NCBI GenBank assembly: GCA_015485035.1
Contig: WFUI01000174.1
Span: forward strand, 1 to 7,276
Source: Mariprofundus sp.
GTDB taxonomy: Bacteria > Pseudomonadota > Zetaproteobacteria > Mariprofundales > Mariprofundaceae
DNA length: 7,276 nt
Direction: 5' to 3'
Made by a program: the position numbers and the translations under genes. This document shows positions 1-4,527 of the stretch, piece by piece (within the stretch, counting starts at the first letter, position 1; each line of letters starts with the position of its first letter). The notes under the pieces were generated by a model. The model was not told where the DNA came from. It did no database searches and saw only the letters and a program-made list of their open reading frames with translations.

Positions 1-337
1 GATTGGAGGATGCACGACTGACTTTCATGCCGCAGACCGGATCGTGGGTGCAATCGTCGCCCAGATAATCTTCCGGATTACCGTTAAACTTTTCCAGACA
101 AGAAGCACTGCAGAATCGATAATCCACACCGCGAAAGCTGCGCACATGTTCGCTGTCGTCATTGACGCGCATGCCGCACACCGGGTCTGTATCCGCCTGC
201 TGTGTATACTGGCCGGGGTTTGCTTCAAATTTATGCATGCATTTCGCGCTGCAGAAATGCCATTGATGCCCGTCATGCTCAACACTGTGTGGTGAGTCTG
301 TTTTGACTTTCATTCCACAAACAGGATCGATATTCAT
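1..337 (-). CDS. Tandem YHS-domain protein, probable N terminus of a heavy-metal P-type ATPase (partial)
   Basis: Reading from the ATG at 337-335 gives 112 codons with no stop before the window edge, so the gene is 3'-truncated here. The protein carries two complete YHS (TRASH-like) metal-binding domains and the start of a third. Domain 1 (about residues 4-44) has DPVCGM at 4-9 and FCSAKC at 28-33. Domain 2 (51-91) has DPVCGM at 51-56 and FCSASC at 75-80. Domain 3 opens with DPVCGM at 99-104. The cysteine pairs are the expected soft-metal ligands. In known families such YHS arrays sit in front of the membrane part of P1B-type Cu/Ag-exporting ATPases, which is my inference for the missing remainder. 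A free-standing poly-YHS protein is the alternative. The start is supported by AGGAG at 344-348, six bases from the ATG. It lies 124 bp after the Met/His repeat gene and may share its transcript. Confidence 0.8.
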   Translation of the reverse strand, partial: MNIDPVCGMKVKTDSPHSVEHDGHQWHFCSAKCMHKFEANPGQYTQQADTDPVCGMRVNDDSEHVRSFRGVDYRFCSASCLEKFNGNPEDYLGDDCTHDPVCGMKVSRASSN

Positions 338-343
338 CGTTCT

Positions 344-348
344 CTCCT
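344..348 (-). promoter_or_regulatory. Ribosome binding site of the YHS/P-type ATPase gene
   Basis: AGGAG on the minus strand, six bases before the ATG at 337-335. It fixes the start of a gene whose C-terminal end is outside the window. Confidence 0.8.
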
Positions 349-422
349 TATTGTTTCATCTAACTATCTTCATACAAGCATGATCTGTTCCACTTGCAGA
401 CGAAGGTATCCAAAGATGACAC

Positions 423-449
423 AGCCCCGACCCGGTACGAGGCTTTTTT
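423..449 (+). terminator. Intrinsic terminator reading on the plus strand
   Basis: A 7-bp stem (AGCCCCG at 423-429 with CGAGGCT at 438-444, one G-T pair) encloses an 8-base loop and runs into six T residues at 444-449 on the plus strand. In that direction it has full Rho-independent form. On the minus strand, where all the genes lie, the hairpin is followed by GTGTCATC, so it would be a poor terminator for the Met/His repeat gene that ends at 462. No plus-strand gene is visible upstream that would use it. Confidence 0.5.
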
Positions 450-461
450 CAATTCAATCTT

Positions 462-803
462 TCAGTCTTTGTCAGGATGGTGTGATCCGCCCATGGTTTT
501 GCGATGTTGAGCATCAGACATGGCCGGAGTTTTCTTATCACCTTCCTGTTTGCTCGCATCTACAGCCCGTTCAGTATGATGCAAGCCACCCATGGTCTTG
601 CGATGCTGGGCTTCGGACATGGCCGGGCTTTTTTTATCACCCTCCTGTTTGTCCGCACCATCAGTATGTTCGGGGTGATGCATGCCGCTCATGGTCTTGC
701 GATGCTGAGCATCGGACATGGAGTCGGTTTCCCCGGCATAAGCTGTCGGCGCTATTGCGAATATGCCTCCCATTATCAGAGCGATACCATATTTTTTCAG
801 CAT
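462..803 (-). CDS. Small exported Met/His-rich repeat protein, putative periplasmic metal (copper) binder
   Basis: This 113-residue protein starts at the ATG at 803-801, which has a near-perfect AAGGAGG (810-816) six bases upstream. The frame stays open further upstream, but that extension has no ribosome site and would bury the signal peptide. Residues 1-23 form a classical Sec signal (Lys3-Lys4, hydrophobic core, cleavage after AYA). The mature part is a tandem repeat with an exact 33-residue period starting at Met29, Met62 and Met95; the third copy is cut at 19 residues. Each unit has the core MS(D/E)AQHRKTM(S/G)G followed by a variable residue and HH, and the first two continue into KQEGDKK. 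Each core offers Met, single His and a His-His pair as soft-metal ligands. I recognise no named family. Periplasmic copper or silver binding is inferred from composition and from the neighbouring YHS genes. The protein is hydrophilic, probably largely disordered, and has no cysteine. Confidence 0.85.
   Translation of the reverse strand: MLKKYGIALIMGGIFAIAPTAYAGETDSMSDAQHRKTMSGMHHPEHTDGADKQEGDKKSPAMSEAQHRKTMGGLHHTERAVDASKQEGDKKTPAMSDAQHRKTMGGSHHPDKD
465..719 (-). repeat. In-frame 99-bp tandem repeat (2.6 copies) inside the Met/His protein gene
   Basis: Codons 29-61 (719-621), 62-94 (620-522) and 95-113 (521-465) are aligned copies of one 33-codon unit. The plus strand shows the same near-identical string around ATGGTCTTGCGATG in each copy. 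The copies differ at scattered positions, so they arose by duplication and then diverged. The exact period keeps the reading frame. Confidence 0.9.
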
Positions 804-809
804 ATTAAG

Positions 810-816
810 CCTCCTT
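810..816 (-). promoter_or_regulatory. Ribosome binding site deciding the start of the Met/His repeat gene
   Basis: AAGGAGG on the minus strand, six bases before the ATG at 803-801. It selects the start that exposes a signal peptide over the longer open frame beginning at 926. Confidence 0.85.
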
Positions 817-820
817 GTTT

Positions 821-856
821 TGGCACCCAAAGTTTTCTCAACCCTGACGGGTGCCA
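821..856. repeat. Perfect 8-bp inverted repeat upstream of the Met/His repeat gene
   Basis: TGGCACCC (821-828) and GGGTGCCA (849-856) are exact inverted copies separated by 20 bases. The nearer arm ends five bases upstream of the ribosome site. It may form a stem in the 5' leader or be a two-half-site operator. No tract of T follows on either strand, so it is not a terminator. Function is unknown. Confidence 0.5.
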
Positions 857-887
857 GGCCAGAATCGAATTCGGCTGATCTGCAAAG

Positions 888-922
888 GCGCTGCAGCGAC
901 TCATTGCGAGCGGCTCCAGCGC
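888..922 (-). terminator. Strong imperfect hairpin just after the YHS/HMA-like gene
   Basis: This 35-base sequence folds back on itself symmetrically: six pairs, a mismatch, three pairs, a mismatch, then four pairs (one G-T) around a 5-base loop. It begins eight bases after the stop codon of the YHS/HMA-like gene. On the minus strand it is followed by CCTTTG rather than a real T tract, so it is at best a weak terminator. It could instead be an mRNA 3'-end stabiliser separating the three-gene set from the Met/His gene. Confidence 0.4.
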
Positions 923-930
923 GCATCCGA

Positions 931-1425
931 TTATCCCCTTTTTGTGGGTGGTTTGTTGCAACATGCAGACTCTCCTGCTGCCAGGTTATCCAGTTCGGTT
1001 TCTTCGGTATAATGAACCCAGCTGCGCTTTAAGCGGGCGCTCCATCCGCTTGCAAGTTTTATTCCGGTATGCTCGATGGTTTTTTCGATCTGTTCTGCTG
1101 TAGCCTCCAGCAGGTCATAAGAAACAGATATGGAAGAACCTGAAATTTGTACTTTCCGAACCCCCATCATAGCAGAAATGAGAGTTTCAAGTGTTTCCAC
1201 CTCTGAATCCAAAAGTGGGGAATCAAGTGTGAATGTACGTTTTTTGACAATACTTTTGCGTTTGTATTTTTCGGCATGGCTGCCCAGATAGAGCTTTGGT
1301 TGCTTGTCAAAATTTTGCCGGCATTGATGTGAACACAGATGATAGCTAACGCCATTGTAGGTCATGGTGATATTTGAGTCCGTTGATACCATCCCACAAA
1401 CAGGGCATTGACGGGTGTCTGTCAC
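931..1425 (-). CDS. YHS-domain protein with a C-terminal HMA-like domain lacking CxxC
   Basis: This 164-residue protein starts at a GTG (1425-1423) that overlaps the TGA of the preceding lipoprotein gene as GTGA, a typical translational-coupling junction. No later start would keep the N-terminal CPVCGM. Residues 7-48 are a YHS domain: CPVCGM at 7-12, then YHLCSHQC at 28-35, with paired cysteines as presumed soft-metal ligands. Residues about 61-125 have the length and beta-alpha-beta-beta-alpha-beta pattern of a heavy-metal-associated (HMA) fold. The loop that should hold CxxC reads LDSPLLDSE, so it cannot bind metal in the usual way. A Cys-Cys pair sits near the C terminus (155-156). No signal peptide is visible, so it is probably cytoplasmic, perhaps handing metal to the YHS ATPase downstream. 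The YHS call is firm, the HMA relation is by pattern only, and the role is inferred. Confidence 0.85.
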   Translation of the reverse strand: MTDTRQCPVCGMVSTDSNITMTYNGVSYHLCSHQCRQNFDKQPKLYLGSHAEKYKRKSIVKKRTFTLDSPLLDSEVETLETLISAMMGVRKVQISGSSISVSYDLLEATAEQIEKTIEHTGIKLASGWSARLKRSWVHYTEETELDNLAAGESACCNKPPTKRG

Positions 1426-1889
1426 TGACGATAAGCCCTTTCCGGGTAATACACGCCGGACGAATAGGTCTTTCCTGCCCGTTCGAAAGATACTGTTAAC
1501 CAGTGTTGTCCCATTTCATGGCTGAGGTTATAGAGCGCCATATACCAGTCACCCATCCGCATCATCGGTGCTTTTTCCTGCACACTGCCATCAGGGTGTT
1601 TGGCCGCTGAATACAGCCGCAGATCAGTGACAGGTTTGCCATCCTTTTCAATACTCACCATCAGGTGATAATGAATACGGCTATAACCTTCGCCTTCGGG
1701 CGCAGGCATGATATGGAAAATGAACACATAGCCATCGTCAACCCCCTTGCTGGCAACAAAAAAGGTGGATTTATGATCCATGACTTGCGTTGTGTTTGGT
1801 TGCTGTGCGGTTGTTGTTTTACCGCCTGTTAATGCGCCGCATGCGCTGATGAGGATGGCCACGCTAATCAATGCAATGTATTTTTTCAT
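1422..1889 (-). CDS. Outer-membrane-type lipoprotein with YtkA/FixH-like domain, Met/His-rich
   Basis: This is a 155-residue protein. Residues 1-16 are a lipoprotein signal ending in the lipobox LISAC, with Cys17 as the lipidation site. Gly18 at +2 does not retain it in the inner membrane, so outer-membrane anchoring is likely. Residues about 55-150 look like the small immunoglobulin-like YtkA/FixH-type domain: a GKPVTDL strand turn, the PDG stretch, then a GDWYMALYNLSHEMGQHWLTV stretch (113-133) resembling the family's GxY-GxH-LTV ending. The core is unusually rich in possible copper ligands (His59, Met61, His73, His75, Met77, Met109, Met110, Met112, Met117, His124, Met126, His129). The family match is by eye, and metal handling is inferred. 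The start is five bases after the stop of the membrane protein gene. The AGGGGA at 1891-1896 is too close to the ATG to be ideal, so coupling to upstream translation is likely. The downstream gene overlaps it by four bases. Confidence 0.8.
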   Translation of the reverse strand: MKKYIALISVAILISACGALTGGKTTTAQQPNTTQVMDHKSTFFVASKGVDDGYVFIFHIMPAPEGEGYSRIHYHLMVSIEKDGKPVTDLRLYSAAKHPDGSVQEKAPMMRMGDWYMALYNLSHEMGQHWLTVSFERAGKTYSSGVYYPERAYRQ

Positions 1890-1894
1890 ATCCC

Positions 1895-2569
1895 CTATGA
1901 TACCTTATCCGCATTAAACAGGAACTGAAAAAGTTTTTTATTCTGCCATTTCAGGGTTTCGACAAGCAATACACCGAACAGAGCTGCCATTGAGGCCAGC
2001 AGCAGGGCAACGGCAGGCCCAAACAGCCACATAATACTGGCTTCCGCCGCCTGTGGGCCCATCTCGACAGTACGGAAACCCATAATGATCCACGCAGGAG
2101 GGTAAGCCAGTGCTCCCAGCCCGAATGTCCAGCCGAGCAGCATTTTCCAGCATGATTTCAGAGATGTGAAGGCAACAATTAACAGAAGGACTGCAATGAG
2201 AGTGCCAATGCCCATAAAGTGGATATGACCGCGTAGCAACCGTTGCATGGCATCCTTGGCCAGGCTGCCGGAATGTGAGTGCTGTGCACTGGCCGAGTGT
2301 CCGTCGCCAGCAGTATGAGGATGGGTGGATGTATGGCTATGTTCGACAGGTGTATTTGACGGGTGATCATGTAGTGAGTTCATCGCTACCATGCTCATAT
2401 CTTCCAGCAAATACTGCATTCGCGATTGCTGAATTTTTTCTTCCTGGGCCTCAAATGCGCCATGAAGCTGTTCGTGGTGGGTTGCAAGATATGCAGCCCA
2501 GAGTGCCCCCAGCATCACCGCTAATACAGCGATTAACAATCCATGCTGAACATCTTTTATTTTATTCAT
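1895..2569 (-). CDS. Four-span inner-membrane protein with a His-rich loop, unknown family
   Basis: This 224-residue protein starts at the ATG at 2569-2567, preceded by AAGGA about six bases away. The frame stays open to 2695, but that extension is polar and lacks a ribosome site. Residues 9-29 are a first membrane span. Residues about 31-60 are a charged helical stretch. Residues 67-99 hold nine histidines, mostly as HxH pairs (67/69, 77/79, 83/85, 97/99) plus His91. Then come LRGHIHFMG (112-120) and three more spans at about 119-136, 143-164 and 177-204, with a conserved-looking YPPAWIIMGFRT at 156-167. The tail is basic. The His-rich loop suggests binding of Cu, Ni, Zn or Co. The RGHIH and PPAW motifs look like a genuine conserved membrane core, but I cannot name the family. 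It heads a compact set with the lipoprotein (5 bp gap) and the YHS protein (4 bp overlap), so it likely acts with them on one metal. Confidence 0.82.
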   Translation of the reverse strand: MNKIKDVQHGLLIAVLAVMLGALWAAYLATHHEQLHGAFEAQEEKIQQSRMQYLLEDMSMVAMNSLHDHPSNTPVEHSHTSTHPHTAGDGHSASAQHSHSGSLAKDAMQRLLRGHIHFMGIGTLIAVLLLIVAFTSLKSCWKMLLGWTFGLGALAYPPAWIIMGFRTVEMGPQAAEASIMWLFGPAVALLLASMAALFGVLLVETLKWQNKKLFQFLFNADKVS

Positions 2570-2583
2570 AGCCTTTCCTTTTT

Positions 2584-2595
2584 GAATCATGATTC
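2584..2595. promoter_or_regulatory. 12-bp perfect palindrome upstream of the His-rich membrane protein gene
   Basis: GAATCATGATTC reads identically on both strands. It lies 14 bases before the start codon, just upstream of the ribosome site, and overlaps a TAGAAT that resembles a -10 box. A partial copy (GAATCATTC) lies about 35 bases further upstream. It may be an operator. No good -35 box was found, so the promoter itself is not supported. Confidence 0.35.
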
Positions 2596-2654
2596 TATTC
2601 ACGTTATCTGAGAGATATTTCGAATCATTCTTTTGTTCGCCGAACGAAGCCCGT

Positions 2655-2837
2655 TCATACCTTTTGTTGCTGCTTCCGGTTACGTCGGTTAACAAACTTG
2701 CTGTAGTGGTAGTAGGAAGTGCAAATAACAGTTAGCACAAGAAAAATAATGCCATACATGATGTAGACTTCTTCATTCTGGAAATTGATAGAATCTTCCA
2801 CAAAGGATCCGAATGAAATGTTTTCGTTGGTATGCAT
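2655..2837 (-). CDS. 60-residue single-span membrane protein, hypothetical
   Basis: The ATG at 2837-2835 follows a G-rich stretch (GGGGGG, 2842-2847) four bases away that can act as a ribosome site. The product has a polar, acidic N terminus (1-26), one hydrophobic span (about 27-43, MYGIIFLVLTVICTSYY) and a strongly basic tail (NRRNRKQQQKV). This topology, with the tail in the cytoplasm, is typical of small accessory subunits of membrane complexes; CcoQ of cbb3 oxidases has a similar layout, but I see no specific sequence match. An internal start at Met27 is possible. The start lies only 18 bases beyond the T tract of the cytochrome gene's terminator, leaving little room for its own promoter. 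The next gene begins 85 bp later. It is supported as a gene by its coherent membrane topology and the lack of any better frame, and its function is unknown. Confidence 0.6.
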   Translation of the reverse strand: MHTNENISFGSFVEDSINFQNEEVYIMYGIIFLVLTVICTSYYHYSKFVNRRNRKQQQKV

Positions 2838-2855
2838 TTAACCCCCCAGTGAAAT

Positions 2856-2885
2856 AAAAAAAGCGGGAGCTCATTGAGCTCCCGC
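2856..2885 (-). terminator. Strong intrinsic terminator of the cytochrome-porin gene
   Basis: On the minus strand a perfect 10-bp GC-rich stem (arms 2885-2876 and 2872-2863, GCGGGAGCTC with GAGCTCCCGC) closes a 3-base loop and runs into seven T residues (2862-2856). It begins 11 bases after the TAA of the cytochrome gene at 2897. Confidence 0.95.
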
Positions 2886-2896
2886 CTGAATCAGTT

Positions 2897-4282
2897 TTAC
2901 AGGGCGAAATCAAACCCGGCAATGATCGTGTTGAGCGCATTTTGCTGTCTGACAACAGTTTTACCAGCCATTGCACCCATCGACGTCACCAGATTTGTCG
3001 TGTGTGTGTAGGTCACAAAACCCTGTACATTTTGCGCCAGCTGATACAGACCGTAGGCAGTATAATTATTGGTTGCCTTTGGCCGCACTTTAGTAAAGCC
3101 GCCCATTTTCAGGTCAACACGGGATTGATCCCATTTCACACCGAACAACAGACCATCCTGTACAAGATATTCAGCCACAACAGTGAATGCTCTTACATCC
3201 AGCTTTTCAGTTCCGGGAGCAGTACTCCGGTTATTACCAAACGTAGCCGCGCCCCAAATCTGGAACGGTTCACCATAGTTCAAGGCAAAATCCACACCAT
3301 AACGTGTAACATTCTTGAATTGCATCACATTGGCTGTTGTTAATCCCGGCGCTCCCATGGCCATCAGCATGGCGTTCTCACCGCCGAATGCATCACTGCC
3401 ATAGTTGGTGGCCCGATAGCCATAGATGCCAATAATATAGTTATCAGCGATTTCCTGCGCCAGGCGGCCATAAAATGCATTTGAAACCTTGTTGTTCTGG
3501 ACGCTGTTTTTCCCATAGGTGAACGCAGAAAGGTTATATAGCGTACCAACCCCGGAGTCGCCATTGGTTGTACCATGGATACTGATGCCATCACCCATCA
3601 TCAGCATGGTACCGCCAGCCATCTGCGCTGCATCCACAGCACCAAAACCCAATGGTCGGCGGGACATCATGGTCATGCCATAACCGACATCATTCTGGAC
3701 TCTGCCGAAACGGACTTTGAGCAGGTCATTTACATAATACAGACCTTCTGCCATACCAATACCATTCTGGTTGGCATCAATCCACCAGCCGAAGTTGTCA
3801 TAGGAGCCGGATGAAATCAGGCCCAGTTCACCAAAACCGATTTTGCGATTCGATGTCCATTGCCCTGTAGCCGGATCCTGAATCAGAGCCCCATCCAGCA
3901 TGCCCATGCGATGACCGGGCATTACAACCACACCATCATCGGCCATGATTGGACCGGCACCCGAGTACAACACCTGTGTTCTCAGCGTGAACGGGAAGTT
4001 GCTGGCAAATACTGCTGCCGGAGATTCATCACCGGTATCGACATTTTTGCCCGGGCCGCCCTGCATATCCAGATCCTCTTTACCTGCTTCGAAGCGGAAA
4101 CCTCGCTCACGGAATGCCACGCCCATCTTGCTCAACTTGGGGAACATCGTATGGCATGCATTGCACGACATGCCATATTTCCGGGCAAAGACCGGAATTG
4201 CATCAGCATCTTTCGCCCAGAATGCGAGCGTACCCACAAGGGTGAAAGCGCCGACAACGGTAGTCATCATTATTTTTTTCAT
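2897..4282 (-). CDS. Secreted monohaem cytochrome fused to a probable outer-membrane beta-barrel (Cyc2-like)
   Basis: This is a 461-residue protein. Residues 1-28 are a signal peptide (Lys2-Lys3, hydrophobic core, cleavage after DADA). The mature N terminus carries IPVFARKYGMSCNACH at 29-44, with one c-type haem site (Cys40, Cys43, His44), followed by MFPKLSKMGVAFRERGF. This matches the AxPxFAR...CxxCH signature described for Cyc2-type cytochrome-porins of iron oxidisers and related proteins. From about residue 90 the sequence alternates aromatic and hydrophobic residues with polar ones in short Gly/Asn-rich strands. It ends in IIAGFDFAL, like an outer-membrane beta-signal, so a barrel is likely. 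It may pass electrons through the outer membrane. True Cyc2 function is not proven; it may belong to a sister group. It is notably Met-rich (for example MTMMS, MLMMGD, MLMAM). The start at 4282 is chosen because GGAGGG (4293-4298) precedes it and it alone gives a clean signal peptide; the longer frame to 4372 does not. Confidence 0.85.
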   Translation of the reverse strand: MKKIMMTTVVGAFTLVGTLAFWAKDADAIPVFARKYGMSCNACHTMFPKLSKMGVAFRERGFRFEAGKEDLDMQGGPGKNVDTGDESPAAVFASNFPFTLRTQVLYSGAGPIMADDGVVVMPGHRMGMLDGALIQDPATGQWTSNRKIGFGELGLISSGSYDNFGWWIDANQNGIGMAEGLYYVNDLLKVRFGRVQNDVGYGMTMMSRRPLGFGAVDAAQMAGGTMLMMGDGISIHGTTNGDSGVGTLYNLSAFTYGKNSVQNNKVSNAFYGRLAQEIADNYIIGIYGYRATNYGSDAFGGENAMLMAMGAPGLTTANVMQFKNVTRYGVDFALNYGEPFQIWGAATFGNNRSTAPGTEKLDVRAFTVVAEYLVQDGLLFGVKWDQSRVDLKMGGFTKVRPKATNNYTAYGLYQLAQNVQGFVTYTHTTNLVTSMGAMAGKTVVRQQNALNTIIAGFDFAL

Positions 4283-4292
4283 TGGGTTTATA

Positions 4293-4298
4293 CCCTCC
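4293..4298 (-). promoter_or_regulatory. Ribosome binding site deciding the start of the cytochrome-porin gene
   Basis: GGAGGG on the minus strand, ten bases before the ATG at 4282-4280. The spacing is slightly long but it is the only good site near a start that yields a signal peptide. The ATG at 4300-4298 overlaps it and is unlikely to be used. Confidence 0.65.
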
Positions 4299-4341
4299 AT
4301 TTCATTTTCTACTCTCGCAAAAAGAGCGATACCTGATATAG

Positions 4342-4357
4342 AGAAAGTTTGCTGCCA
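4342..4357 (-). promoter_or_regulatory. Candidate sigma-54 (-24/-12) promoter of the cytochrome-porin gene
   Basis: TGGCAG, five bases, then TTTCT on the minus strand, compared with the consensus TGGCAC-N5-TTGCA. The GG of the -24 element and the C of the -12 element have the exact 10-base spacing, but the G of the -12 GC is a T. It would start transcription near 4331, leaving a leader of about 50 bases. The adjacent gene encodes a sigma-54 activator, which makes the site more credible. Confidence 0.4.
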
Positions 4358-4391
4358 GATGCAGACGGACATGGTTAAAATGGGGGTTGAA

Positions 4392-4412
4392 TGTTTTTAT
4401 ACAATAAAAACA
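4392..4412. promoter_or_regulatory. Perfect 9-bp inverted repeat, candidate activator or repressor site
   Basis: TGTTTTTAT (4392-4400) and ATAAAAACA (4404-4412) are exact inverted copies with a 3-base centre. The centre lies about 70 bases upstream of the start predicted from the sigma-54-like promoter. It contains a TATAAA on the minus strand that could be the -10 box of an alternative sigma-70 promoter, whose -35 (ATGACA, 19-base spacing) would be weak. Confidence 0.5.
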
Positions 4413-4453
4413 GCTGGTTGTGTCATGCATAATGGTTGACAGACATCGGGCTT

Positions 4454-4471
4454 ATTCCCGAATGTGGGAAT
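4454..4471. promoter_or_regulatory. 6-6-6 dyad, possible upstream enhancer site
   Basis: ATTCCC (4454-4459) and GGGAAT (4466-4471) are exact inverted copies with a 6-base spacer, centred about 130 bases upstream of the predicted sigma-54 start. That is the usual distance for binding of NtrC-type regulators. On the minus strand CACATTC also occurs twice in direct orientation here, eight bases apart. Confidence 0.35.
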
Positions 4472-4484
4472 GTGCGGCTTGCCC

Positions 4485-4502
4485 GCTCTCATTATTGAGA
4501 GC
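4485..4502 (-). other. Hairpin downstream of the response regulator gene
   Basis: GCTCTCA (4485-4491) and TGAGAGC (4496-4502) form a perfect 7-bp stem with a 4-base loop, 25 bases after the regulator's stop codon. Neither strand has a T tract after it. It may be an mRNA end structure or part of a regulatory array rather than an intrinsic terminator. Confidence 0.4.
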
Positions 4503-4527
4503 TCCGTGTAGTTATCTGCTCAAGGTT

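Noticed and set aside
25..285. Minus-strand frame of 86 residues inside the YHS region
   Set aside because: It is out of frame with the YHS reading that shows three DPVCGM motifs and has its own ribosome site.
380..808. Plus-strand open frame of 142 residues
   Set aside because: It is the antisense shadow of the Met/His repeat gene. Its own internal repetition only mirrors the 99-bp repeat, while the minus frame has a signal peptide and a strong ribosome site.
838..857. Possible sigma-54 promoter at TGGCACCC before the Met/His gene
   Set aside because: The -24-like TGGCAC is present, but the bases at -12 read AGGG instead of TTGC, so the spacing rule fails.
804..926. N-terminal extension of the Met/His repeat gene to 926
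   Set aside because: The extra 41 residues precede an intact signal peptide, have no ribosome site and cover a hairpin and an inverted repeat.
2885..2935. Sigma-70 promoter (TTGCCG, 17 bases, TAAAAC) for the small membrane protein gene
   Set aside because: Both boxes match only four of six positions, and the start would fall at the terminator hairpin, which would then stop the transcript.
4283..4372. 30-residue extension of the cytochrome gene
   Set aside because: It would hide the signal peptide and run through the candidate promoter; GGAGGG supports the start at 4282.
3364..4439. Several open frames antisense or out of frame to the cytochrome gene
   Set aside because: They have no domain, ribosome site or signal that makes sense; the haem motif and signal peptide occur only in the chosen frame.
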